A stretch of DNA of 64,000 bases. Source: Dipteronia dyeriana (lineage: Eukaryota; Streptophyta; Magnoliopsida; Sapindales; Sapindaceae). Shown here piece after piece: positions 35,255-46,087 of the stretch. Under the pieces are notes generated by a model. It saw nothing but the letters and a program-made list of their open reading frames with translations, did no database searches and had not been told where the DNA came from. Location: assembly GCA_032871835.1 (NCBI GenBank), contig CM065296.1, positions 568,001 through 632,000 on the forward strand. Direction: 5' to 3'. Position numbers and translations under genes: made by a program. The stretch's first letter is position 1, and every line of letters begins with the position of its first letter.

Positions 35255-35297
35255 TAGTAAATAATTAAATATATGATGAAAATGTGAATATACAATT
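35255..35297. repeat. 43-bp direct repeat flanking the Copia element, right copy
   Basis: Identical to 30308-30350; it directly follows the 3' LTR end. Confidence 0.9.
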
Positions 35298-35655
35298 CCC
35301 TCTTGAGAAAATTTCAATTTGATTATCGAATGATAAAAATTATAAATTATAAATTCTATTCTAATTCATTTTGCCGGCCATTGTTGCTTGGTCGAAGTGA
35401 AATTCTGTAACCTTCAACAATATCCTGCCAACAGGAAACCAATTGATAATGTCACTATAGTTTCCTAATACATAAAAGGAAAAAAAAAAATCAAATATCC
35501 CACAGTATTTATGACGAAGAGATGCTTCAATGGGACAGACGGAGTCATGCCATTCGTATCTGCCCTACCATGTATGCATAGTTTTTCAAAAATCAACCAG
35601 TTAACAATTTAGAGTAATGAAACAAGTAACAACAATAATTATTGGGACAACGAAC
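35298..35655 (-). other. 3' part of KH copy B: possible last exon and 3' UTR
   Basis: An acceptor-like TTGGCAG precedes GATATTGTTG at about 35430 on the minus strand, followed by a short frame (DIVEGYRISLRPSNN, then a stop near 35368). The phase does not fit the donor at the end of exon 5, so either the last intron uses another site or this is untranslated. Confidence 0.35.
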
Positions 35656-38600
35656 CTGAATATATAAGGTGTACAGCCATTGATATTTGTGAATTGGTGC
35701 CTATGATTTTAACAACAGCCTCATCAGCAAAACATGGACTCGCGTCAACAATGATAGTAGCATTGCTAGTACGATGGATGCATTCCATATTCGTCCCGCC
35801 ATCCCCAATGATTCTATCGACGACTATCAACGGCAGTTCAATTCTATGAATCATCTGTCAAGAAATACACATCATGTTTTATTAGTACCTCCGAGCTAGA
35901 GAATACAAGAATGAAGAACAATCAATCAAGACTCAAAAAAAAAATTGGACTCATGCATGGTTCACATGCTCAAAACCTGCAGAACATCCATTGAAGAATT
36001 AGCAGGCTGCTGCTGAATGGTGGTTGGCTCTGGATCTGATCGACCACTGTTAGTAGACTGGACTACTCGAGACATAGCTTCGTAATACTGAATTTCAAGA
36101 AAATTTAACACCATAATCAATTCACAATTATAGGTTGAAAACATGACCTCAATGTTTGAACTCCAAAACTTAATTACCTTCTGTTCAAATAATTGGATGA
36201 CGCCACGATCAACAAGAAATCTTCTAAGTTGTCCCAACAGAGATTTGAAGGCTCGAACAACCATAGCAGCTTCACCTTCAATCTTGATTACTTGTTCATC
36301 CTCAGTGGGATAATAGGGCATCGTTTCAGCTAATAAACCAAATGTGACATCAATTAAAATGAACAATTGACAGGAATCACAACTATACGAACTGTATATA
36401 ATGCTCTCAAACTTGCTTGTTGACATAAAAAAAAATAAAAAAAATAAAAAGAAGTTATAGAACCATACCTACTGATGTAATGCAGAGAACAGCACCCGTT
36501 TCTTCCTGAATCGAATTCAGGATATTTCTTTGCCTTCCTGTCAAGAAATTGACATGATCGGCATGTACTAGAAATCTTGTAGTTACCAGACAAGTGGCAA
36601 CGTCCACTGAACTAATGTCATCATCATCACTAGTTGTGAAAAATGTGGCACGTCTGAAAACTCTTGTCGCTGCTAACATTGCACGCGAATGTTCTTGTTC
36701 TGGTTCCTCTCTTCCGAAGATAAATACCTATTTAAAATTAATGTAATATTTATCACAATATGGTCATTAAAGAGAGGAAACATTACTCATTAAGCAAAAA
36801 GAAAAGAAAAAAAATCCGGCACTTGCAATGGCTCTCATATGATCAAAGAAGCAAAAAATAATAATGCAGCATAAACTGTCAAATGATCAAAGAAGCAAAG
36901 TAATCAATCCATACATTGTGTATATGTAATGCCAAATTTGAGAAATTATGTGGGGATCAGGTTTGTTTTTCTTAGGAACAGCTTCTAGAGTTGTAGGATT
37001 ATAGATAGAGGATCAGGTTTGTTTTTCCATTATAAATTCATAGAGACATACATGATATGATGTAATAATTAGTTGATAGTTGAGTTCAATATCACAAAGG
37101 CTTGAATTCAATAGCTGTTATGTACTTGGCATTCATCTCAGGATAATATATATGTTAGCTTTAAGGATGTGGGTGGGTTGTCTAGTTTTCCAATGTATTT
37201 GGTAAGATGCATCACGATCGAGATCCTAGCCAAATTACACCAGTCATACTATGACATTTTATGTAACTAAACTTCTCAACAGAGACCTATAAATAAGTAA
37301 CTCGAAAGAAAACAAGAGTAATCAGTAGTCACAAATCTTCCTTAGAGAATTAGAAAGGTCTTGAACCTTCATTATGATCATATCCAACGATTAAAGATAG
37401 ACATCCATCAAGTTTTCCTTTGCATTTTCTAAAGGAAGAGGGTATATAGCTTAAACCCAAATTGTCATATACTACAAGTCTACAACACTCATTTGGCAAT
37501 TGGCATATATAAACCTGTCTTTCTATTGCTTGAGCTAAACTATTTGGGAGGTATCTATGAGATCCTAGCCAAAATTAGATTAGTAATTTCACTAATATAA
37601 CTAACTCATTCAAAAGAGACTTACAATTAATTAGTTTAAAAGACGATAAGAGTAATTATGAGTCTCGCATCTTCCTTAAAGGATTTAAAAGTTCTCAAAC
37701 CTCCGTGGTCATCATATCCAACAATTATAGTCAGATATATGTTAAATTTTCATTTGCATATGATAATTACAAAGACCATCTCCCATGAGTCTCTATTTTG
37801 GATATGATAATTATAGATATCATCTCCCATGAGTCTCTATTTCTCCAAAATAGAGACCCAATTAGCTCCAATGGTTCTCTAAAATAGAGATTTTATTTGG
37901 ATCTTCAAATTGAAAGATCCAAATCTCCATTTCCATTTCACTATTTAAATTAAATATTATTATTTTATCTCTCTTATCTACTTTTTAAATTCAATTAATT
38001 TAATATATAATCACTATAAAATTTATACAATTAGAAATATTTTATTGAAATCTTTCAATTGAGTATAATATTAACTATATATTAATTATTTTTTAGTGTA
38101 ATAAAAGTGAGTAAGCTATTATCTAAAATAATAAAGAGAAAACAATTTTATTAAAGAAAAATTAAAAAGTATTAATATTTATTATTTAAAGATCGTAAAA
38201 TGGAGAATGATTGGAGTTGTAAATGGATAAAGATAGAGTATTCATAAAATATTCTATTTTCGGTCTAAACAAAAAACAAAAACATATAAAACAGTTGGAG
38301 ATGACAATATCTTGAACTCGAATTGTCATAAATGACAACACACATTTGGGATTTGCCTAACTTTCCATTTGCTGGAGCTAACGTATTTGGAGGATTTATG
38401 AGACCCTAGACGAATCACACTAGTCATTCAATTGCCCTGACATAACCAAATTGGTTAACAGAAACCAATAAATAGTTAGCTCGAAAGACTGCAAGAGTAA
38501 TAATGAGTCTCACACATTCCTTGGAGGATTAAAATATTCTCGAACCTTCATTGTGAATATATCCAATAATTAAACTTAGACATCCGTCAAGTTTTCCTTT

Positions 38601-39698
38601 GCATATGCTAAAGGACGATGATCATAAATGTCTTGAACCCGGAAACGGAATGTCACATACGACAGCACAAATATGACATGCTAATGTATTTGGAAAGATC
38701 TATGATATCCTATCCTAATCATGAGTCCATTTTTGCTTTTCTCTGTGAGGGTCGATGAGTATTATCCTCATCTCGTATGGATGATATGTGTCCATAGATA
38801 GAGTAAATTTATCTAAACACTGTTATTTTTTGAGATAAATTTACTCCTCTCTAGATATGTCATCCATACGGGAGGGGGTAAGGAGGTGAGCAAAAATAAA
38901 CTCCAAAATCACACTAGTTATTTAATTGCGCGGATATTACTAAACTGATCAAACCTATAAATAATAACCGATTCAAAAGACAATAAGATGAATTATCTTT
39001 AAAATCCCATGGAACATTAGATATAATTTAATTGAATATATCCAGAGGTTGTTCTCCCATCAATATCTTCTCAAAGAATCTATGAGATCCTAGCTTAGCC
39101 AAATCACACTATTCATTCAATAGATACTTATAAATAACTAACTTAAAAGAAGACAAGAGAAATTACGAGATTCGTGATCTCTAAGATCTATTAATCGAAT
39201 AAATCTAGAATTTATTCACCCCTATGTATCTTCTCAATTTATTTTTCTTCCGATCCAATCGGATCCATACACATACATCAACGTACTATGGATATAACGA
39301 ATCATTAAAAGTTCAAACGGTATCTATCTATCGACTCAAACCATAAAAAAACTTGAAATATGCAAATGGACAAAAGTCACCAACTATCAACACAATATAT
39401 TAAACAAACACAAACCCACAAGGCCACAACATAGATTCACCAAGATATTCGGAAAAAGGAGAGAGGTTATAATACTAACAATGGTGTAGGGTATCGGGAC
39501 TTGGGAGCGGTTGAAGACACGCACAGAAGCCCGAGTCTCCCTGCAGATTCTCTTAATGGTCTCTCCTTCGTTTCCTAATATACATCCCACACTAGCCGTC
39601 GGCACGATCATTCTGAAAACGTTCTGCCCTGGCCATCCCCTCCACCTCTGCTCCGCCGCCGACGGCTCTGCTTCGACAACTGACCTGTTGTTCATCAT
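35656..39698 (-). CDS. KH-domain RNA-binding protein (copy B), spliced
   Basis: Five coding exons with GT..AG borders fit by eye: 39698-39480, 36727-36469, 36329-36178, 36087-35977, 35854-35656; phases agree and no stop occurs over 313 codons. It encodes three KH domains, an architecture shared by plant HEN4/PEPPER-like proteins that bind RNA in the nucleus. KH1 (residues 27-96) has IVPTASVGCILGNEGETIK with the GXXG loop GNEG. KH2 (about 121-195) has GRQR at the loop position, so the second glycine is missing. KH3 (about 250-313) has IIGDGG. An acidic patch (SDDDDISS) links KH1 and KH2. The start was chosen at the double ATG 39698; no upstream ATG is close. Intron 1 is 2.75 kb. The C-terminus is uncertain. 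A decayed tandem copy lies to its left. Confidence 0.75.
37765..38302. mobile_element. Probable PIF/Tourist-like MITE in KH intron 1
   Basis: It begins CATCTCCCATGAGTCTC and ends GTTGGAGATG, resembling the GAGCATCTCCAATG-type ends of Harbinger MITEs. The inside has inverted pieces (tctctaaaatagagatt and atggagaatgattggag) and is AT-rich. It is absent from copy A. No clear 3-bp duplication was read, so the family is tentative. Confidence 0.4.
38723..38904. mobile_element. Foldback MITE, about 180 bp
   Basis: Almost the whole element is one inverted repeat: GAGTCCATTTTTGCT at the left pairs with AGCAAAAATAAACTCC at the right, GTATGGATGATATGT with ACATATC/ATGTCATCCATAC, and AGTAAATTTATCT with AGATAAATTTACT, around a small loop near 38820. 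It is absent from KH copy A. It could be transcribed within the intron as a hairpin. Confidence 0.7.
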
Positions 39699-40360
39699 TC
39701 TGGTTGGTGGTGGTGGACTGATCAAGTGAGTGGTTTTTGAGAGATTAAATTTGGAATTGTGTGCTGCTGCTGTTGAAGTTGATGGACTCTGGTTTCTTTT
39801 ATATGGTATGTGAGTAAGAAAATACAATGCAGCCGTTACATTTGCATTTCTGCGACACGTTTGGGCGCAAAGTGACATTGATTATGTCACCAAATCACTC
39901 TCTCTCTCTTTTCAACTTCAACAACTCATCTCTTTTAAGTTTTAACTATTTTTAGCTTTCTCATTATTGCATTTACTCTTTTTAATTCTTTTTTATTTTT
40001 TCTTCACTTCACTTGACTTGTTGTCTGAAACTGGGTTCACCGGTTACTATTAGTCTCGAGTCTGTTTTTTGATAGGAGGAAGATGATGACAAGTTGACAA
40101 CTATTATCATGTATAAATGTTCCTTAAGAATCAATTATACTTTCATTACTGTATTTTTCTTAAAAGAAAACTATATATCAAAAAGGAATTGAAGTTAATA
40201 TAAAATTTTTTTGAAGCATTATTCTTTGTTTTATCTTACTAATTAATTGGACTTGCAAATAATTAAAATAGAAAATAAAAGACAAGCTGAAATAAATACA
40301 AAAAAAAAATGACACAAAAACTAATTAAAATATGAATATACAAGTGCAACTAAAAATAAA
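39699..40360 (-). promoter_or_regulatory. Promoter region of KH copy B
   Basis: It aligns with 26413-27530 (minus the MITE) and, further out, 40265-40350 resembles 30225-30350. A CT-rich run (ctctctctctcttttc, about 39897-39912) lies upstream. No certain TATA box was picked. Confidence 0.5.
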
Positions 40361-40841
40361 TGGTAATAATTATTTATTTTTTAATTTTTCAAAAATAAAA
40401 TAAAATTAAGTAATAATTTAAATAGAAAATGAATATTAAATGCTACAAACAATTAAATTAAAAGGCATGCAGTTTAAGGTTAAAAAATCCACATTAATTA
40501 TTGCATGTGTATATATATAGTATATACAGCAACTATACAGATATTCCATTTCAGCTAAACCAATAGTATATAAATTCAAATACTTATTTTTAGCTTTGTC
40601 CCGGTAGTCGAGTTAGATGAGTCTCGATGACTCAACTGCTCACCATCAAAATGTTAGGCCATAAACCGGCCCAATATCGAAATCTCTCCACGATCCACTA
40701 TCCACGTTTACATGTTAAAAGAACTTTAAATTGATATTGATTCAACTTTAATGATATATAATTGTATTCATTATTCTACTCAAATTTAAAACAATATAAT
40801 TTTAGTCATTCTTCCAAATTAACCTTCCCTTATTTAAAAAC
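40361..40841. other. AT-rich sequence between KH copy B and the CHY1 remnant
   Basis: No gene is seen. The phrase tataaattcaaatacttatttttagctttgt near 40570 resembles 54963-54992 downstream of the intact CHY1 gene, so part may belong to the same duplication. Confidence 0.4.
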
Positions 40842-40885
40842 CTCATAGCCATCGTAGCTCACGGTTTTTAGTATAACGTGACTTA
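40842..40885 (-). pseudogene. CHY1 remnant, exon 12 copy, 3' half
   Basis: It matches the end of exon 12 of the intact gene (55768-55869), reading CHVILKTVS.DGYE with the donor position recognisable at 40840-40841. It is cut at 40885 by the Harbinger insertion; the 5' half of the same exon is at 49953-50011. Confidence 0.75.
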
Positions 40886-42517
40886 AGAGCATCTCCAATG
40901 CAACCGTGGTTTGGAAAAAAAATAGATGTCACATAGGATTGATAGACAACATACTAAAATTTATATCTCCAATACAGTTGTGCAAATATAAAATCAACCT
41001 AATATGGTAAATAAAAAATTGACACTATCAACATGACTGTCCATTTGTAGAGGCTCTGTTGGACAACTATTTTTTAGGTTTACTCAGCAATCCCGCTCTT
41101 TATTTTCGTTAACTTTTCATCTCCCCGCTCATTCTTTTTTGGCTTTGAAAGAGCCCTAAAAAAAACATACCCAATCTCTCATGTATTCTCCTCAAATTAC
41201 TTTTAGGTCAATTTCCTCTTCCGTTTTGAAAGATACATCAATAGCTCTCATTCAAAGCATCTCTCAGTGACATCTTTGACTTGTGTCAATTATTGGTTCC
41301 AGCTCTAGAATTCGCTGATTTTGCACTTCATTTTGGTAAGTAATTTGCTGATACGTTGTTTTGTAGAAGTTGTGATTTTGTGTTAGTTCTTCAATTTTTA
41401 GTTCTTGAATTTGTGATTTTGAGTGGCTTGATTAGTGTTTCCTCTGTTTTGAGGCTAGAGGGGTTGTGCCCAAGTGTCTTGTTTTTCATGATGTTGTTCT
41501 TCATTAGCTTTTTGGTCAAGACTTTAATCATTTGAATGAGAATAAGATTTTAGTCGAACTTATTCATTGCTTATTTGTGATTTTTGCTTTCTTGTATTTC
41601 CATATTCTTGACTGAAATCTGAGTTTAGCATTGTGATATTGTCTTACTGGTTTCCTTTGTTAATGTGTTATAAAATTATACAGAGGTAAACTGTCTTTGG
41701 TAACCCATTGCTTTTTTTTTTCAATGATGACAATGGTTTCTTATATCTTACATTGTGGTGATCCATTGTGTTGAAACTAGACAATGGTTTTTGTTTCAAC
41801 TTGTTGTCAACTGTCATGGCAAGAAGATCCTATAATAGCATGATTAAAGGTCTACTGAGTGATTGATAATTTTTTTTTCCATGTAGTTTGAATTTTTTTA
41901 TTGTGAGTAGGTTGGTTATTGTTATTAAATAGTTTGTGTTAACAAATGATAGGTAGTGGTACTCTTCCATCGTGATTTTAGGTGGAGGATGCATGGGTAA
42001 GACACCTCTGTTCTCAGCAACTATTCGTAATTGATGCATTACCATAGGAATGAAAGCTCTTAATTAATAGGCAGCTTATGAACCCATGTTATTTTACTAT
42101 ATAGTTTGACTCCAAATTTTGATTTATATGTTTTGCGTAATATCTCCTCCTTTGTGAATGGTGAACAAGTGATTCCTTAATTTTACATGAAGTTCTTTCC
42201 ATAGAACTAATATTGTATTAGCCTTCCTCTTTTTCAGTTTTTGGTTGTGTTGCTATTGTGATGGGTGTGTATGCTTCAGCTTTATCTGTTTTGTTGGTTT
42301 GGTTGTGAATAAATTTACAGTATATATATATATTGAATTTTAAATCTCATCTCTCATAACCTAAGATCCTTAGTTACACATTTGATTTTAAAGTTTGGTT
42401 GTTGTTTTTTTAACTTTAAACTTTCATTTGCATTAGTTGTGATTAAACAGTCATTTCCAATTCTTCTGACTTTGAACTAATCATATGGTATTGTTTTTGT
42501 GTAGGCATTATTTTTGA

Positions 42518-43181
42518 ATGGATTCATAAGAGTCTCAACAATTCTCACAATTTCAACACATTCCCAATGACATTGGACATATAAATGCTAGTGACTCGCT
42601 CAATACTCAGTATGTGTTTAACTCTCAAATCCACCCACAAACCTCAATGCCACAAGCTAACCAATTTGGTCCATTAAACATACCGTTCCATCCCAATTTT
42701 ATCTTTAATTCAAAGAATGCTTCATATCCTTCCCATGTTCACCAACAGATCGGATCTGGATTCTCATTCCAAAGTCTATTAAATGCTCCCAAACTTCCAT
42801 TTGACACTCAAACCTCAAATACATCCAAAGAACCCAACAAAAAATGCAAGGCCACCAGAAAGTCCATTATCCCTCAAACTTCATCGCTCAACAAAAAGTG
42901 GACCAAAGCTGAAGATGTTGCACTAACAAAGGCACGATTATATGTCTCTGTCGATTCTGACATTGGAAATAGTCAGAAAAATTCAGCAATGTGGAATCGT
43001 ATTTTACAAACTTGGAGGGACAATATGGGTGCATATGATGAGGCCCGAACCACGAATAGCTTAGGATGTCGTTGGGGAAAAATACTAGTTGTGGTAAACA
43101 AATTCCATGCATTACATGAGCGATTGGAAAGAGTTTCGCAAAGTGGAACAACCCCGGAAGATATGGTGATATCTTAACAGT

Positions 43182-43235
<54 letters not shown>

Positions 43236-44065
43236 CTCTTTAATATTGTTTACAAATACTAACATTAGAAAATTTTAGATGTTATAATAGATACATTTAT
43301 AATTAATGTTGATTTACTTATTCTTTTGTATTTCTGTTTTTTCTCTTGTTTTATTTTTAGAAAAGAGAAGCAATGCGAATATATGAAGACCTTACTAATG
43401 GAAAACCATTCAAATACGAGCATTGTTGGGAGATCTTAATAAAAAATCCAAAATGGTGTTCAAAAGAACTTACCAAGACAAATGTGTCCAACAAACAAAA
43501 GTCTGTCAATGATAGTGATAGTCCGGTGTCTTTTTCCAATCAAGGAGATGATTACATGAATCCGAATACTCCCCTAACTGGAGGTATTAATTCTGATGGG
43601 GTTGTGCGCCCGCAAGGAAGAAAAGGTACTAAAGAGAAAAGGAGGCGGTTAAATGATGAAAAAGGCATGTTTGATGCATTATTCAATTTATAGAGCATTA
43701 TGGAAAGACAAATTAAAGTCAATGAAGAAGAGTTGGACTTGGAAAGAGAAAAAGATATGAAAGATTTTCCGTTGCGAGAACAAACAATGAAGAAAGAGAT
43801 CGAATTAAAAGAGAAAGCTCAAAAAATGAAGGAGAAAGCTTAACAATTGAAAGAGAATGATCAACGATTGAAGGAGAAAGAACAGAAAATGAAAGAGAAA
43901 GCTCAAAAGAGACAAGAACAAGACCGCATTTTGAATCAAGATGTCAACAAACTTCCACAAGCATTACGTTCAACCTTTGAAATATATCAAGCTCAAGTAT
44001 TGAAGGAATGGAAAAATGATGGCCTTTTTGGAAAGGTTTTTACAAGTAGTGATGATGACAAGTAA
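42518..44065 (+). pseudogene. Harbinger Myb-like accessory protein (ORF1), two exons, broken
   Basis: The frame starts at ATG 42518 but has a TAA at codon 4 (42527). It then reads without a stop to the donor GTGATA near 43168. This part holds a Myb/SANT-like trihelix domain (KKWTKAEDVALTKARLYVS, MWNRILQTWRDNMGAYDEARTTNSLGCRWGKI). After an intron carrying (TA)n, exon 2 (from about 43361) gives YEDLTNGKPFKYEHCWEIL and PRGRKGTKEKRRRL-like basic sequence, then a KEK-rich coiled coil interrupted by TAG (43691) and TAA (43840), ending in FTSSDDDK. In Harbinger elements the Myb-like protein helps the transposase reach the nucleus and the element ends. Three nonsense codons make it non-functional. 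Confidence 0.8.
43184..43232. repeat. (TA)n microsatellite in the ORF1 intron
   Basis: About 24 TA units. Confidence 0.95.
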
Positions 44066-44790
44066 ATTGTTTTCTTAGCATGATTTTATACAAGTACTTG
44101 ATTTTCTTAATTAAGAGTAGTTTGGATTTTTTGTCTCTGTTTCTTTTGATTTGGCAATTCTTTGCTTTGTTTGTTCCTTTTGAGATTGGAAATTTGTTTG
44201 AGAATGAAATATGTGATCAGAAAAATAAAGTAACATGTTTCGTTCTTTTCATTCTAAGTAAAGTTGTCAGTAATTTTCATATATACTTTTGCTACTAAAT
44301 TTTTAAGATGTCGTAGCTTGTGTGCTTTTGCTGTTATATTTTCAGACTGGCATAACTTTTTTGCTTGTGAGTTTTTTTTAAGAATGAAGAATCATGGAAG
44401 ACATAATGATGTTATTACCAATGTATCAAAAGGTGGTCAACACTAATATTTTTTAAATCATAACGACTAGCATAATAATTCGTGTTCACAATGATATTGT
44501 CATGCTTTTTAAAATGTCTTGTATGTTTTGTATATAAAACAAGTCGTATCAATAGAAAGTGCAAGGGTTTCGTTACATTGATTATTACGATTAGGATTAT
44601 AAATTGAAATAGAATGAGAATTCAGTAAAATAGTCACAATATAATATATAAATATTTTCTCCCTTTGTAATTAAACAGAAAAAAAAGTCAAACAAGTGGC
44701 TTTTAAATTAAGGTGAACCGGTTGTTTCACCAAGCAAAAAAAATATAAGTTAATATCAAGCAAAAAAAATATAAGTTAATATCATAGGCA
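44066..44790. other. Central non-coding region of the Harbinger element
   Basis: No gene is seen between the convergent ORF1 and transposase genes. It contains a direct repeat of about 28 bp (44738-44780, caagcaaaaaaaatataag twice). Confidence 0.5.
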
Positions 44791-44809
44791 TCAAACCGCT
44801 TGTCGATCA

Positions 44810-44811
<2 letters not shown>

Positions 44812-44849
<38 letters not shown>
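44812..44849. repeat. (TA)n microsatellite
   Basis: About 19 TA units just downstream of the transposase stop. Confidence 0.95.
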
Positions 44850-44851
<2 letters not shown>

Positions 44852-45829
44852 ATGAGATCAATCTTTAAATCTGTGTGCACCCTTTTGTCTTGAACTTGTT
44901 TCATTCGATTTATCATCCTGGAGACAAGAAAAGTATAGTCATGCTCTAGATGAACATCTTCAACCCTGTCATCACTATGAGGCTGCCAACATTCAGAATT
45001 TATTCCTTGTTGATTTTCACTCTCAATGATCATATTGTGCAAGATGATACATGTCTTCATTATCTTTCCAAGATCTCTTGCGCTCTATATACTTACTGGA
45101 CCTTTGACAATCTGCCACCTACTTTGTAACACTCCAAATGCCCGTTCCACATCTTTCCTTGCAGCTTCTTGGTGCTCAGCAAATTTTTTATCTTTAATAG
45201 AAGACGGTTGTGTGATTGTTTGAATTAGAGTGGCATACTGTGGGTAAATTCTATCGGAGAGATAATACCCCATATTGTAGTGATGACCTTGTACTAAAAA
45301 ATTACAAAGTGGTGCAACATCATTAATAAGATCATCAAATAGCGGAGATTTATCTAAAACAGTAATATCATTATTAGTACCGGTCATGCTAAAGAATGCG
45401 TGCCAAATCCACATATTTTTTGAAGCTACAACTTCTAAAATGAGAGTAGGAACTCTTTTAAAGCCATTAATATGTGTACCATGCCAAGCTGTGGGACAAT
45501 TCTTCCAATGCCAATGCATACAATCAAGACTCCCAAGCATACCTGGAAATCCTCGATCATCTCCTTCTTGGAGCAACCTTGCAATATCATCTTTATTTGG
45601 TTTTCTTAAATATTGTTTTTCAAAAACTTATATTACAGCATCGCAGAATCGCTTCAGGCTTTCAATTGCAGTACTTTCTCCAACCTGAACATACTCATCC
45701 AGGATATCAACCGGACAACCATATGCAAGCATCCACACTGCTGCAATTATTTTTTGTAAAGGACTCAACCCGTCTTTTCCAACTGCATCAACTTTTTGTG
45801 TAAAATAATCATCGTAATTTTAAAATAGC

Positions 45830-46087
45830 TAGTAAAATTTTCTTGAATAATTCCATTCGGCAGCCTCAAGTTCGTCATTAGTCCACTTGGACTTGGGTTT
45901 AGGCATAGAAGCCCCATTCTCTTGTGTCTCTGTGAGAGGTGAGTATCCTTCTTCCACACACATCCACACATGCTCATCAAGATCACACAAAAAGAACTCC
46001 ATCCTCACTTTCCAAGAGGGGTAGTTATCATTGGTGAGCGTAGGTGGTTCAGAGATCAACGCACCCTCAAGTCTCTCAAAATCACAC
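45830..46087 (-). pseudogene. Copia gag N-terminus, truncated
   Basis: About 85 codons, from MCDFERLEG to NYSRK, resembling the amino end of SIRE-type Gag (YxxWKVRM followed by W....E.....NS). It is cut by the junction with the Harbinger transposase sequence. Confidence 0.6.

Larger units (their letters stand above)
36730..39478 (-). repeat. Intron 1 of KH copy B, with internal tandem repeats and MITEs
   Basis: Repeats of about 280-340 bp are marked by CAAGTTTTCCTTTGCAT-like phrases at about 37407, 37746 and 38591 and by GATC(c)TA(t/g)..ATGAGATCCTAGCCAAAT phrases. The same repeats occur in copy A intron 1, so the array predates the gene duplication. Two later insertions interrupt it (about 37765-38300 and 38723-38904). 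Confidence 0.6.
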
